DNA of 64,000 bases from an uncultured Latescibacterota bacterium (GCA_951812755.1 OX638329.1:3542522-3606521); one strand, 5' to 3'. Shown: positions 43,914 to 54,389, counted from the first letter of the stretch. The notes: a model not told the origin generated them from the letters alone. Translations and numbers: made by a program.

Positions 43914-46900
43914 TTAGAAACCCTCGAATTGATATGTCAGGCCCAGCTTCAACCTCCGCTCTTTGGGATCGTGCGTGAAGCCATCGTAGGCTTGTTCGAT
44001 ATTCACCAGAGGTGGCCTGGTGCCGAGCAGGTTCATCCCGGAGAACGCGATATTTACGCCTCGGGATACGTTCCACAAAAAACTCACATCCCATGTGACA
44101 AAGGAATCAATAGTACCGAATAAATTTCTAATAGTATCATTACCGGAATCCATTGACCCGCGGTCCTCATAAGATGAGATATAGTTCAGATAACTCACGA
44201 GGCTGTAGGTTTTCCAGTGATAGCCCGCCGATACTCGCCCCTTCAACTTGGGAAGCGAAGTCGCAATCGGATTGCCAAAATTCAGGTAGCCCGCGGCGTC
44301 TGCCGCCTCCTGGAGCACCAAATTGCCATGCATCAGAGCCTTTGTCTCATACGACAGCGTATAAGTGCCATCCAGACTCGCTGCAAATTGCCCTGTACCC
44401 GCCGGCACCCGCGTGCCCAGATGCACATCGATTCCCGAAGTCTTGACCCCTGGCCAGTTGACGATATCAACTCGCACCCGCTCGAGTGCTGAGGCCGCGC
44501 ATGTGCCAGTACCTACCCCATCTGGACAGACAATGAATTGCTTCAGGGCATCCTTATTCGCTTCTTCGGCATATAAGTCGGTAATTCTCCCGTGGGGCAT
44601 AGCACCGATGACATCGCTGAAATCGTAGCTCCAATAGTCAAAAGTCACTTCTGATCCGGTATCTGTGACCAGTGCAAGACCCGCATTATAGGTAAAAGCC
44701 TGTTCGGGTTTGAGATCCTTGCTCCCGATTCTATCGACCGTCTGGTACGCACCCGTCTGGTTGATCCACTCGAGCGTCGATAACGGGCTTTCGTTTACAT
44801 CGTCCAGCGATGGCGTGCGAAACGTCGTCTGCACCGAGCCTCGCATAAACAGGGAATGGGTTGGGGATTGCGAAAGCTGCACGCGCCAGCCGACTTTGGG
44901 ATCAAAACTGCTCGCCACATCGTGGAACTCGTAATTCGCGGCGAGTTGCACATCAACGCGCTCTCCCAGGCTCAGGGGAATTTCGCCAAAAAAGCGGTGT
45001 ACCGTCTGGTCTTCGGAGTACGGCCGATTCACATTCGTGAACGCATAGGGACCGAACTTATCTTCCTCTGAGCAACCCTTATCACCCGGAACTGGGCATG
45101 GATTGATGGTCACATCGCCCGGATCGTTTGGATCGCCAGTAGCACTGAGCTTGCGAAACTGATATCCGGCGGCATAACTCGCATTGAGCCAGACATTCTC
45201 TGTCCATGTTCCCGTCAACGTCGCATCGGCAACCAGCATATCCGCCGTGCTCTGTAGATCAACTTCCTGATTGGCGAGCCATTCCCGCAATTCGGGACTA
45301 TTCTCAAGACCAGAGCGGTAATCGGGATTCGGCGAGTTCTCAAAATTCGAGCCATATTGATCCGTGAACTCGATGGCATTGCCGAAGGGATTGTAGTAAT
45401 GACAGTTGCCCTGCCCCGCTACTTGGTCGTAGATTCGTCCGATCCGCATCCCCGCAAGAGACGTCGGATCTGCTACCACGTCAACGCCGCAATCTGGTCC
45501 CCCAAAACCGCGGAAACCGAGGAACAGCCGCTCGATGTACACCCCCGGCAAATTGTAATTGCCCGCTGTACGGGAATAAGCAAGACCCACATCAAAATGG
45601 GCATCTCGCCCGCCGAATGCCTTAAAATCGCCATTGGCCGAAGCTGCTAACCGCACAGTATTCGATTGACGACTCAATGTGCGCCCTGGCCCCGAGTTCC
45701 CGAATGGACGCCCATTGAAATACCAGTTCTCACCGCCCTGACATGCGTCGTAATACAAATCACCGGGATTTGTACCGTAGTCCTGGCAGAATGCCTGCCG
45801 TCCCGGGTGGTCAGACGCGACCTCCATAATGCTCGTGTCTGTCAGTGGGAACGGAGGATACGATGGTGTCGTGTACCAATTGGGGATCTCGGCATCGGCC
45901 CACAGGTACTCCATGTGATAATCCGTACCATTGTCCAGAGTGCCATTGAGCTCAGCAAAAACACGGGTATGACTCATTTTTTCGACCAGATTTTCATACT
46001 GCTGATAGCGGAAACGGCATGTCCAGGATTCCCGGAAACCGCCAAATTCCTCACATCGGGGAGCGTGAATGGCAGCGGTCCACGGAGCGGGCGCACCAAT
46101 AGCAAAAGTGCCTGGATTTCCCAAACTCGACCATCCGAGGCGTTGCCCGCCACCGTGCCACGGCTGCAACAAATAATCCCTCTCTGTAGATGGTAGCGCC
46201 TGGCGTCCCATCCATTCTGCAGAAATAACCGCATGAGTTCCATCGCTGAGTTTTTTACCCCATATTGCGCCTATATTTGTATCGCCAGCGCCGGCGATAT
46301 ACTCGTGAGCGCCTGAGACTTCAAAACCCTCAAAATCGGACCGGGTCAAAAAATTGGCGACACCGGCCACGGCATCCGATCCATAGATGGCCGAGGCTCC
46401 CTCTTTGAGCACCTCAATCCGGTCAATGGCGATAGAGGGAATAACATTAACATCGACAAAGCGTCCACCGATCAAGCGCGCCGGAACATAAGTCTGGCGA
46501 CGGCTATTGATCAAAACCAACGTCCGCGATGCACCCAGCCCGCGCAGGTTCACATTGGCAATGCTCTCCGTAAGGGTGGCAGCCTGGCCCGCATTGTACC
46601 AACTGCTTCGCTCACCGATCACACCGTGGCTCGCACCCAGATTCTTGAAAAAGTCAACCGCCTGCGGAGATCCCTGTTCTGCCATCTTTTCTCGCCCAAC
46701 CACAGCGACCGCATACGTCATACTGATAGGCGACTCCTTAAACGCCGTACCAGTCACTACCACTTCATCGAGAAAAAGCGCAGAGTGATTCATCTCCAAC
46801 GCAACCGTCACGGTCTGTCCTGCCGTCACCGTAATAACCGCTGTCGCGCTCGCATAACTGATCAAATCAGCCCTCAGTTCATGCGTGCCAGAAGGCACAT

Positions 46901-47102
46901 TGGGGATGGTAAAACGACCTTGCTCATCCGACACCACACCCAGTTTCAGAGTCGGAATATGGATCTGCACAGCTTCTAATTTCTCACCGCTTGCTGCATC
47001 AACCACAGTGCCCGTTACAGTTCCAACAGATTGCGCCTGGACCACGTTAGAAAACAATGCCGCGCATACCAGAATCGGAATAAATCTGCTCAAGAAAAAC
47101 AT
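43914..47102 (-). CDS. TonB-dependent outer-membrane receptor, copy 1
   Basis: This 1062-residue protein has a signal peptide at residues 1-23 (cut after VVQA), then a carboxypeptidase-regulatory-like beta domain at about 24-110 (GTVTGTVVDAASGEKLEAVQ, FTIPNVPSGTHELRAD). A plug follows from about 115 (DEVVVTGTAFKESPIS, ANVNLRGLGASRTLVLINSRR, AIYGSDAVAGVANFLTR) and then a 22-strand barrel ending at YQFEGF. It imports a ligand across the outer membrane with TonB energy. No SusD-like partner gene follows. It is nearly the same length as, and closely similar to, the receptor at 48800-51985, with a BCCT transporter between. GGGAGG lies before the ATG. Confidence 0.92.
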   Translation of the reverse strand: MFFLSRFIPILVCAALFSNVVQAQSVGTVTGTVVDAASGEKLEAVQIHIPTLKLGVVSDEQGRFTIPNVPSGTHELRADLISYASATAVITVTAGQTVTVALEMNHSALFLDEVVVTGTAFKESPISMTYAVAVVGREKMAEQGSPQAVDFFKNLGASHGVIGERSSWYNAGQAATLTESIANVNLRGLGASRTLVLINSRRQTYVPARLIGGRFVDVNVIPSIAIDRIEVLKEGASAIYGSDAVAGVANFLTRSDFEGFEVSGAHEYIAGAGDTNIGAIWGKKLSDGTHAVISAEWMGRQALPSTERDYLLQPWHGGGQRLGWSSLGNPGTFAIGAPAPWTAAIHAPRCEEFGGFRESWTCRFRYQQYENLVEKMSHTRVFAELNGTLDNGTDYHMEYLWADAEIPNWYTTPSYPPFPLTDTSIMEVASDHPGRQAFCQDYGTNPGDLYYDACQGGENWYFNGRPFGNSGPGRTLSRQSNTVRLAASANGDFKAFGGRDAHFDVGLAYSRTAGNYNLPGVYIERLFLGFRGFGGPDCGVDVVADPTSLAGMRIGRIYDQVAGQGNCHYYNPFGNAIEFTDQYGSNFENSPNPDYRSGLENSPELREWLANQEVDLQSTADMLVADATLTGTWTENVWLNASYAAGYQFRKLSATGDPNDPGDVTINPCPVPGDKGCSEEDKFGPYAFTNVNRPYSEDQTVHRFFGEIPLSLGERVDVQLAANYEFHDVASSFDPKVGWRVQLSQSPTHSLFMRGSVQTTFRTPSLDDVNESPLSTLEWINQTGAYQTVDRIGSKDLKPEQAFTYNAGLALVTDTGSEVTFDYWSYDFSDVIGAMPHGRITDLYAEEANKDALKQFIVCPDGVGTGTCAASALERVRVDIVNWPGVKTSGIDVHLGTRVPAGTGQFAASLDGTYTLSYETKALMHGNLVLQEAADAAGYLNFGNPIATSLPKLKGRVSAGYHWKTYSLVSYLNYISSYEDRGSMDSGNDTIRNLFGTIDSFVTWDVSFLWNVSRGVNIAFSGMNLLGTRPPLVNIEQAYDGFTHDPKERRLKLGLTYQFEGF

Positions 47103-47236
47103 TGGTCCTCCCTTTTTGTTATTTCAACCACACTACAATACTTCGGACTGTTTTTACGGTTACATTCATAAAAAAATAGGTTGGAATACTCTTAATGTCA
47201 AATTCTTGCTTGAAAATGTTGAGATGCTCGATACTC

Positions 47237-48787
47237 TCATCCGCGCGATTCGCGCACTTCTCTGCGCAGCCCCATCCACAGGCAGACAGCCATTCCCAAC
47301 AGAACAATGGTGAACGGCAAGCCGGTTGCGAGCGAAGCAGCTTGCAACGCATTCAGACCTCCGCCCAGCAGGAGTGCAATCGCTACTAACCCCTCAATAG
47401 TACACCAGAAAACGCGCTGTGCGACAGGCGCATCAACCTTGCCGCCGGCTGCAATGGTGTCAAGAATCAGCGATCCAGAATCTGACGAAGTAACGAAAAA
47501 CACGACAGTTAGAAGCATCGCAGCAGATGAAAGCAACGTCGCCATCGGCAATTTGTCAAACATTTTGAACAATGCTATTTCGAGCTTCCACGCCTCGACA
47601 TTTTCGGTTACACCGGTATAGCCTTCAACAATGTGCTGATAAAACGCCGTACCGCTAAAGGTGCCAAACCACAGCAGGCATAAGAGCATTGGCAGCAGGA
47701 GCACAAAGACGACAAATTCGCGCACTGTGCGCCCCTTTGAAATGCGGGCGATGAACGTGCCGACAAACGGTGCCCAGGCAAACCACCACGCCCAGTAGAA
47801 AGTCGTCCAGTCTCGCACGAAGGCGACATCCTCGCGCCCTATCCAGTTGCTGAGAGGGACAATATGCGCGACATAACTGCCGAGACCAGCGAAGATACTG
47901 CGAAAAATGTAAAGCGTTGGTCCGAGCGATATAACAGCCAATAGCAGTAAAAGCGCGAGAATGATATTGAACTGGCTAAGACGCTTGATGCCGACGTTAA
48001 TACCCGTCAGCACCGATATCAGCGCAATAGACGTGATCACAACAATCAGCACCACCATAGTAGTGTTATTCGCGGGAATATCAAACAGAAAATTTAATCC
48101 AGAAGTCACTTGCTGAACCCCCAAACCGAGGGAGGTTGCAAGCCCAAACAATCCCGCGAATATGGCAAATGTATCGATAATATGTCCGGGCCAGCCCCAG
48201 ACGCGGTCGCCAAACAAAGGATAGAACGCAGAACGAATGGTGAGAGGCAACCCCCGATTGTACGCGAAGTACCCCAGAGCGAGTCCAACGACGCCATAGA
48301 TTGCCCAACCGTGCAGTCCCCAGTGGAAAACCGTTGCCGCTATGCCGACAGCAATAGCCTCCTCTGTTCTGGGCGTAATGCCGAGCGGTGGCTCTTTAAA
48401 GTAGTACACCGGCTCCGCCACCCCAAAAAACAGCAGACCTATACCCACGCCAGCCGCAAAAAGCATGGCAAGATAGGTTAAATAGGTGTATTCGGGTTTT
48501 GCATCCGCACCACCCAGGCGCACCTTTCCAAGGGGTGATAGCGCCACATACACACAAAAGAGCACGACGAGATTGGCAGCTATGATAAAAAACCAATCGA
48601 GGTTCGCAGTGAGCCACTCGCGGATATTTTTGAACCCCTCAGTCGCGGCTTCTTGAAAAACAAGAGCGCCAGTGACAAAGGCGACAATGGTAATACTGGA
48701 AATCACAAACACTGGCGTCAGGTAGATATCTAAACCGAATAGCTTGCGATACTCCCGTTCAGGAGGCCCTACTACACGTGTTTCCAT
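47237..48787 (-). CDS. BCCT family transporter (betaine/carnitine/choline type)
   Basis: This 516-residue secondary transporter has twelve helices. The family signature RDWTTFYWAWWFAWAPFVG is at about residues 325-343, followed by TFIARISKGRTVREF. The substrate-box region near helix 3 reads AAGVGIGLLFFGVAEPVYYF; its GVGIG is the equivalent of the GxGIG motif in betaine/choline carriers. It imports quaternary-ammonium or related compounds with Na+ or H+. It lies between two TonB receptors on the same strand, so outer- and inner-membrane uptake may serve one compound. Confidence 0.93.
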   Translation of the reverse strand: METRVVGPPEREYRKLFGLDIYLTPVFVISSITIVAFVTGALVFQEAATEGFKNIREWLTANLDWFFIIAANLVVLFCVYVALSPLGKVRLGGADAKPEYTYLTYLAMLFAAGVGIGLLFFGVAEPVYYFKEPPLGITPRTEEAIAVGIAATVFHWGLHGWAIYGVVGLALGYFAYNRGLPLTIRSAFYPLFGDRVWGWPGHIIDTFAIFAGLFGLATSLGLGVQQVTSGLNFLFDIPANNTTMVVLIVVITSIALISVLTGINVGIKRLSQFNIILALLLLLAVISLGPTLYIFRSIFAGLGSYVAHIVPLSNWIGREDVAFVRDWTTFYWAWWFAWAPFVGTFIARISKGRTVREFVVFVLLLPMLLCLLWFGTFSGTAFYQHIVEGYTGVTENVEAWKLEIALFKMFDKLPMATLLSSAAMLLTVVFFVTSSDSGSLILDTIAAGGKVDAPVAQRVFWCTIEGLVAIALLLGGGLNALQAASLATGLPFTIVLLGMAVCLWMGLRREVRESRG

Positions 48788-48799
48788 GGTTTCCTTCCA

Positions 48800-51700
48800 T
48801 CAACGTCCGAGTTGATATGTAGCCGCCAACTTCAACTGCCGACCTTTGGGATCGTGCGTAAAACCATCGTAGGCTTGTTCCACATTGACCAGCGGCGGCC
48901 TGGTATTGAGCAAATTTCGCCCGGAGATAGCGATGTTAATGCCTTTGGACAAATTCCACAAAAAGCTGGCGTCCCATGTGACAAAAGCGTCTATAATGGG
49001 AAATAAATCTTCCGACGCCCGATCCTCATAAGACGAAATGTAGTTCAAGTAGCTGACCAGGCTGTAGTGCCTATAGTGATAGGCCGCAGATATCCGACTC
49101 TTCAACTTTGGCAAAGATGTCACGAGGGGATTGTCGAAGTTCAGATAACCCACGGCGTCCAGTTCGGGTTGGATCTCCAAATCGTCCAGCATCAGAGCCT
49201 TTGTCTGGTACTTAAAGGTATAAGTGCCGTCCAGGCTGGCTGTAAATTGTCCCGGTCCCGCCTGCATCCGTGTGCCCAAATACACGTCGAATCCCGAAGT
49301 CTTGACCCCCGGCCAATTGACGAGATCAATACGTACTCGATCCAGTTCTGCGGCCGTACAGGTACCGGTGCCAATACCATCTGGACATACGATGTATTGC
49401 TTCACCAGATCCCTGGTTGCGGCTTCGTCATAGAGGTTGACAATCGCACTGTGGGGCATGGCGCCGATTACATCGCTGAAATTGTAGTGCCAGTAATCCA
49501 GCGTTGCTTCAAAACCAGCCTCTGTATTTAAAGCGAGGCCCGTATTATAGGTGAACGCCTGTTCGGGCTTGAGATCGGGGCTACCAATTCTATCCACCGC
49601 ACGGTACGTGCTCGTTTGCGGCACCCATTCGAGCGTTGTCAGCGGGCTTTCATTGACATCGTCCAGCGATGGTGTGCGAAAAGACGTCTGCACCGAGCCG
49701 CGCAGAAACGCGGAATGGGTCGGAGATTCTGAGAGTTGATAGCGCCATCCAAATTTGGGATCAAAACTGCTCGCCACATCGTGGAACTCGTAGTTCGCAG
49801 CCAATTGCACATCAAAACGCTCGCCCAGGCTCAGGGGAATTTCGCCAAAAAAGCGATGTACCGTCTGATCTGCCTCATAAGGCCGATGTACATTCGTGAA
49901 AACATAGGGACCGAACTTATCGCGTTCAGTACATCCCTTATCGCCTGCAACCGGGCAGGGATTGATGGTGACATCGCCCGCGTCGTTGGGATCGCCAACG
50001 GCGCTGATTCGGCGAAACTGATATCCGGCGGCATAACTCGCGTTGAGCCAGACATTCTCTGTCCATGTCCCCGTCAGCGTCGCATCGGCAACTATCATAT
50101 CCGCCGTGCTCTCCAAATTGACTTCCTCTGCGCCAAGCCATTCCCGCAGTTCAGGACTGTTGGCAAGTTCGGGGCGATATTCCGGATTGCGCTGATCCAG
50201 GTATAAGGCACCGGGTTGGGCGGAATACTCAATGGCATTATTAAAAGGATTGAAATACATACAGTTGCCCTGCCCAGGCACTTTGTCACTGAGGGTGCTT
50301 GGGTCGAGTCTCATTTTGGCGTCACTCGAAGCGTCTGCAATCACACCCACGCCGCAATCCGGCCCGCCGTAACCTCGAAAGGCGAGGAACAGGCGTTCGT
50401 TGTAGATACCCGGCAGATTCATGTTTCCCGCGGTGTGGGAGTAGGAAAGCCCCACGTCAAAACTGGCGTGCCGCCTGCCAAATGCTTTGAAATCGCGGTC
50501 TGTGGAAGCGGCCATGCGCCAGGTGCGAGACTGGCGCGCCAGCGTGCGCCCGGGACCCGAATTGCCAAATGTGCGCCCATTAAAATACCAGTTGGTCTCT
50601 TCATCGGCGCAGGCTTCGGCTACTTTGTCCGCATCGTAAGAACCGCTCCCTGCATAGTTCCCCTGATTCTCGCAAAATACTCGCCGCCCCGGGTGGTCGG
50701 GTGCGACCTCCATGATGGTCGTGTGAAACAGAGGGATGGGCGGGTAAGAGGGCGTTGTGAGCCAATCGGGAATCTCGGATTCAGACAGCAACCCCTCAAT
50801 GTGGTAATTCGCGCCGTTGTCCAGAGAACCGTTGATCTCTGCAAAAGCGCGGATATATTGCTTTTCATCGATCAGATTGTCCCAGGGTTGATAGCGAAAG
50901 CGACACGTCCAACTCAATTCCACCCCGCCAAATTCCTCACAGCGGCGGTCGTGAATATCCGCAGTCCAGATAGCTGGTGCCCCAAGCGTGAAGACGCCGG
51001 GATTCCCAATGCCCGACCATCCCCCGCGCTGCCCACCGCCGTGCCATGGCAGCAGCAGATAGTCTCTTTCTTCGGTCGCCAACTGCTGCTGACCGCTCCA
51101 TTCTGCCGAAATCACGGCATGGGCATTGCCGAATTTGCCACCCCATATTGCGCCAAAATTCGTATCGCCGGCGCCAGCGAAATAATTGTGGGCAGCCGAG
51201 ACCTCAAAGCCCTCAAAATCGGCGCGAGTCAAAAAGTTGGCAACGCCAGCCACAGCATCCGATCCGTAGATCGCCCCCGCGCCTTCCTTGAGCACCTCAA
51301 TGCGGTCAATGGCTATCGAAGGCATCGCATTTACATCTACGAAGCGCCCCCCAATCAAGCGCGCTGGCACATATACCTGACGCCGGCCATTGAACAACAC
51401 CAGGGTGCGCGATGCACCAAGCCCGCGCAGGTTCACATTGGCGATGCTCTCTGGAAGCGTGGCGGCTTGACCGGCATTGTACCAACTGTTTCGCTCGCCG
51501 ATCACCCCGTGGCTGGCACCCAGATTCTTGAAGAAATCAACAGCTTGCGGAGAACCCTGCTCCGCCATCTTTTTCCGCCCGACCACGGCAACTGCATAGG
51601 TCAAACTGATGGGGGATTCCTTAAAAGCCGTACCCGTCACCACCTCTTCATCCAGATAAAGTGCGGACAACTCCATCTGTAAAGCAACCGTCACTGTCTG

Positions 51701-51985
51701 TCCAGCCATCATCTCAATAACCGCTGTCGCACTCGCATAGCCGATCAAGTCAGCCTTCAGTTCATACGTGCCAACTGGCACATTTTGGATAATAAAGCGG
51801 CCATACTCATCCGACACTGCGCTCAATTTCAGAATTGGAATATACACCTGCACCACTTCCAACTTCTCTCCACTTGCAGCATCGGTCACTGTGCCGGTAA
51901 TAGTGCCAACAGACTGCGCCTCGCTCATGCCAAAAATCAATGCCGCGCATACCAGAATCGGGATATACCTACAAAAGAAAGCCAC
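48800..51985 (-). CDS. TonB-dependent outer-membrane receptor, copy 2
   Basis: This 1061-residue receptor has the same layout as copy 1: signal peptide 1-23 (GMSEA-QS), regulatory-like domain GTITGTVTDAASGEKLEVVQ, plug with DEEVVTGTAFKESPIS and ANVNLRGLGASRTLVLFNGRR, and a barrel closing at TYQLGR. Long stretches are identical to copy 1, for example RFFGEIPLSLGER and WTENVWLNASYAAGYQFR. The extracellular loops differ more (for example a CADEETN insert), as expected if the ligands differ. It lies 12 bases upstream of the BCCT gene. Confidence 0.92.
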   Translation of the reverse strand: MAFFCRYIPILVCAALIFGMSEAQSVGTITGTVTDAASGEKLEVVQVYIPILKLSAVSDEYGRFIIQNVPVGTYELKADLIGYASATAVIEMMAGQTVTVALQMELSALYLDEEVVTGTAFKESPISLTYAVAVVGRKKMAEQGSPQAVDFFKNLGASHGVIGERNSWYNAGQAATLPESIANVNLRGLGASRTLVLFNGRRQVYVPARLIGGRFVDVNAMPSIAIDRIEVLKEGAGAIYGSDAVAGVANFLTRADFEGFEVSAAHNYFAGAGDTNFGAIWGGKFGNAHAVISAEWSGQQQLATEERDYLLLPWHGGGQRGGWSGIGNPGVFTLGAPAIWTADIHDRRCEEFGGVELSWTCRFRYQPWDNLIDEKQYIRAFAEINGSLDNGANYHIEGLLSESEIPDWLTTPSYPPIPLFHTTIMEVAPDHPGRRVFCENQGNYAGSGSYDADKVAEACADEETNWYFNGRTFGNSGPGRTLARQSRTWRMAASTDRDFKAFGRRHASFDVGLSYSHTAGNMNLPGIYNERLFLAFRGYGGPDCGVGVIADASSDAKMRLDPSTLSDKVPGQGNCMYFNPFNNAIEYSAQPGALYLDQRNPEYRPELANSPELREWLGAEEVNLESTADMIVADATLTGTWTENVWLNASYAAGYQFRRISAVGDPNDAGDVTINPCPVAGDKGCTERDKFGPYVFTNVHRPYEADQTVHRFFGEIPLSLGERFDVQLAANYEFHDVASSFDPKFGWRYQLSESPTHSAFLRGSVQTSFRTPSLDDVNESPLTTLEWVPQTSTYRAVDRIGSPDLKPEQAFTYNTGLALNTEAGFEATLDYWHYNFSDVIGAMPHSAIVNLYDEAATRDLVKQYIVCPDGIGTGTCTAAELDRVRIDLVNWPGVKTSGFDVYLGTRMQAGPGQFTASLDGTYTFKYQTKALMLDDLEIQPELDAVGYLNFDNPLVTSLPKLKSRISAAYHYRHYSLVSYLNYISSYEDRASEDLFPIIDAFVTWDASFLWNLSKGINIAISGRNLLNTRPPLVNVEQAYDGFTHDPKGRQLKLAATYQLGR

Positions 51986-52009
51986 AGAACCTCCCCATTA
52001 TGTGGTATT

Positions 52010-53059
52010 TTATCCGTATCGCACACCTGTGGGAACTACATCTGTCTCTTTGCCCTCTTGCATCGCCAGAGCCGTATTCAGTGTGCTCCACAGGTCATGT
52101 TCGGCATGATACCCGAGCAAGTTTTGGGTTTTTGTTCGATCAAATTCAAAAAAATTCGGCGCAGGCATGGTCGCTTCTGTATAGCCTACGCCGAGATAAT
52201 CGGCAACTTTTGGAACATCTTCTTCCCACACGATGAGCATTCCGCCCAGGGTAAATGCCTCGCCCACGGCTTCATCGCGCTCCAAACTCAGAGAAAGGCC
52301 GAGAGCGATATCCCGCACATCTGCCCACTCCTGCTTAAAACTCCTGCCATCGGGACACCTGCTAATCAAAACCCGCGCGCCATCTTCCCACGCTTTTTCC
52401 ATCAATGCGAGTTGCTCCCTCTGTGCATCTGTGGGATTTTTCTGGCGTCGCAATCGTTCGAGCACAGGCCTGAGGGAGCAAAACTTTGGAACGCCATCTT
52501 CGGTCAAAAATTCACTCGGTTCAAAAATGGTCGCAAACCGACACACAACGCTCGGAAAGCCGTATTGAACATGGTAATTCATCACCAGTTCTTCGCCGAT
52601 CCACTTGGTCAAAAAATAGGGCATCGCTTTAGTCGCGCTGACCATATCTTCGGAAACCGGCTTCTCAAATAAACGCCCCGCCTCTTCAACTTTCCAATAT
52701 ATCGCTTCTGTGCATGCATAGACAAAACGCTGCAAATTGGGGACTTTCTCGCGCACTGCTTCGAGCAAATGAAGCGTACCCATCCCATTGATCTGCAAAT
52801 ATTCGATATGGCTATGCGGGCTTGCAAAAGCCGCGGCCAGGTGATATATCGCATCCACACCCTCAACGGCACGAGACACGGCCTCGTAATCGCGCAAGTC
52901 ACCTTCTACGACCTCAACCGCATCAATACCTTCCCATTTGCCCGCCCGGCTGGCATCGCCGGGATAGACAAAGCCGCGTATGTCGTGGCCTTTGTCGAGC
53001 AAACGTCTGACCAGATTACCTCCTACCCTTCCGTGTGATCCCGTCACGAGAATCTTCAT
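52010..53059 (-). CDS. NAD(P)-dependent epimerase/dehydratase family protein
   Basis: This 349-residue extended short-chain dehydrogenase starts MKILVTGSHGRVGGNLVRRLL, then IYHLAAAFASPHSHIEYLQIN and FVYACTEAIYW. The catalytic Tyr-x-x-x-Lys appears as MPYFLTKWIGEELV (Y and K). The nucleotide and catalytic sites are therefore intact. The sugar or other substrate is unknown. The ATG at 53059 follows GGGAGG; a longer opening would reach into the aspartate-kinase gene. It lies 22 bases after the aspartate-kinase stop and 24 bases before receptor copy 2. Confidence 0.86.
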   Translation of the reverse strand: MKILVTGSHGRVGGNLVRRLLDKGHDIRGFVYPGDASRAGKWEGIDAVEVVEGDLRDYEAVSRAVEGVDAIYHLAAAFASPHSHIEYLQINGMGTLHLLEAVREKVPNLQRFVYACTEAIYWKVEEAGRLFEKPVSEDMVSATKAMPYFLTKWIGEELVMNYHVQYGFPSVVCRFATIFEPSEFLTEDGVPKFCSLRPVLERLRRQKNPTDAQREQLALMEKAWEDGARVLISRCPDGRSFKQEWADVRDIALGLSLSLERDEAVGEAFTLGGMLIVWEEDVPKVADYLGVGYTEATMPAPNFFEFDRTKTQNLLGYHAEHDLWSTLNTALAMQEGKETDVVPTGVRYG

Positions 53060-53081
53060 AAATCCCTCCCGGTTTCTTTCC

Positions 53082-54389
53082 CTAATTAACAAAAGCTCGA
53101 TAAATAGCGACCAGCGCTGTCTCGAGATCGGCTTCTTCGACCCCCACAATAATATTGATCTCTGAAGCCCCCTGATCGATCACCCGCACATTCACACCTG
53201 CATCTGCCAGCGCAGTAAACAGGCGCGCAGCAATGCCAACCCTGTGCGACATCCCCTCGCCTACCGTCGTAATCAACGCGAGTCCGTGGATTAGTTCGAC
53301 GCGATCAGGCTCGATAATGCGTTGAATATCTTCGACGAGAAGTTCGCCCTTCCCGTCCAATTGTTCATCCTGTATGATCACCGACATTGTATCGATACCA
53401 GACGGCGTGTGATCATAACTAATCCCGTGTCGCGCGACCACCTCTAAGACCCGCTGCCCAAATCCCGTCGTCTGATTCATCAGGGCTTTTTCAATAAATA
53501 GCATACTAAAATTGGGACGCCCCGCAACTCCGACGATCATGCGCTCTGTAAGCTCTCGGCTCGGCAAAATCAGCGTGCCCGCATCCTCTGGCCGATTGGT
53601 ATTGCGTATGTGAATGGGGATTTCAGCCGCGCGCACTGGAAACATCGCCTCGTCGTGAAAAACATCGGCTCCCATATAGGCCAACTCGCGCATCTCTCGA
53701 TACGTAATTTCCTCTACGGGCAATGGATTGGGCACCAGGCGGGGATCGGCCATGAGCAGCCCGGACACATCCGTCCAATTTTCGTAAACTTCTGCTCCAA
53801 CTGCGCGAGCGATAATCGCACCGGTAATATCCGACCCGCCGCGCGAAAATGTCACGATCTCGCCCTCTACATCCGCACCGTAAAATCCCGGAATAACATA
53901 GAGCCGATCATCTGAAAGATTCGCCCGCAATCGTCGATATGAATCGCTATCGAGACGCCCATCAGCTCGAAAGAGAATCGCTTCGGCGGGATCTACAAAC
54001 GCGGCGTCCAAAACATCAGATAGAATGCGCCCGCACAAATACTCGCCACGAGACGCTACATAATCTCGCCCCGCGCCTCCTGCAATCCCGCTCTCGACTT
54101 CAGCAAGCAATCCACCCATATCAATAGACACTGCAAGGGCCTTTGAGAGATCCAAATAACGCGTACTGATTTTGTTAAAAGGCTCCGAGAAATCGACATT
54201 TTGCCGCGCGAGTTCGTAGCACAAATAGAGCAAATCAGTAATTTTTATATCGTCATCAGACCGCTTACCCGGCGCGGAAGGCACAACAAAACAGCGGCGT
54301 TCATCGCTTCGCACAATAGACACTACCTTCTCGACCTGTGCGGCATCGGCGACCGACGAACCACCAAATTTACAAACAACTTTTTTCAT
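53082..54389 (-). CDS. lysC: Aspartate kinase
   Basis: This 435-residue enzyme makes aspartyl-4-phosphate, the entry to the lysine/threonine/methionine branch. It has MKKVVCKFGGSSVADAAQV, VVPSAPGKRSDDDIKITDLL, SRGEYLCGRIL, PGFYGADVEGEIVTFSRGGSD and EVYENWTDVSGLLMADP. Two ACT domains form the regulatory C-terminus (FSMLFIEKALMN.., ALITTVGEGMSHRVG..). It has no visible lysine riboswitch, unlike asd at 2951. The start follows the lipoprotein stop by 3 bases without a strong ribosome-binding site. Confidence 0.94.
   Translation of the reverse strand: MKKVVCKFGGSSVADAAQVEKVVSIVRSDERRCFVVPSAPGKRSDDDIKITDLLYLCYELARQNVDFSEPFNKISTRYLDLSKALAVSIDMGGLLAEVESGIAGGAGRDYVASRGEYLCGRILSDVLDAAFVDPAEAILFRADGRLDSDSYRRLRANLSDDRLYVIPGFYGADVEGEIVTFSRGGSDITGAIIARAVGAEVYENWTDVSGLLMADPRLVPNPLPVEEITYREMRELAYMGADVFHDEAMFPVRAAEIPIHIRNTNRPEDAGTLILPSRELTERMIVGVAGRPNFSMLFIEKALMNQTTGFGQRVLEVVARHGISYDHTPSGIDTMSVIIQDEQLDGKGELLVEDIQRIIEPDRVELIHGLALITTVGEGMSHRVGIAARLFTALADAGVNVRVIDQGASEINIIVGVEEADLETALVAIYRAFVN

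Noticed and set aside
50216-51682. A 488-codon plus-strand open frame opposite TonB receptor copy 2
   Set aside because: It is the antisense shadow of a clear receptor gene, has no ribosome-binding site and its residues show no family.
43914-51985. SusC/SusD polysaccharide-utilisation locus
   Set aside because: There is no SusD-like gene beside either receptor, and a BCCT carrier sits between them.
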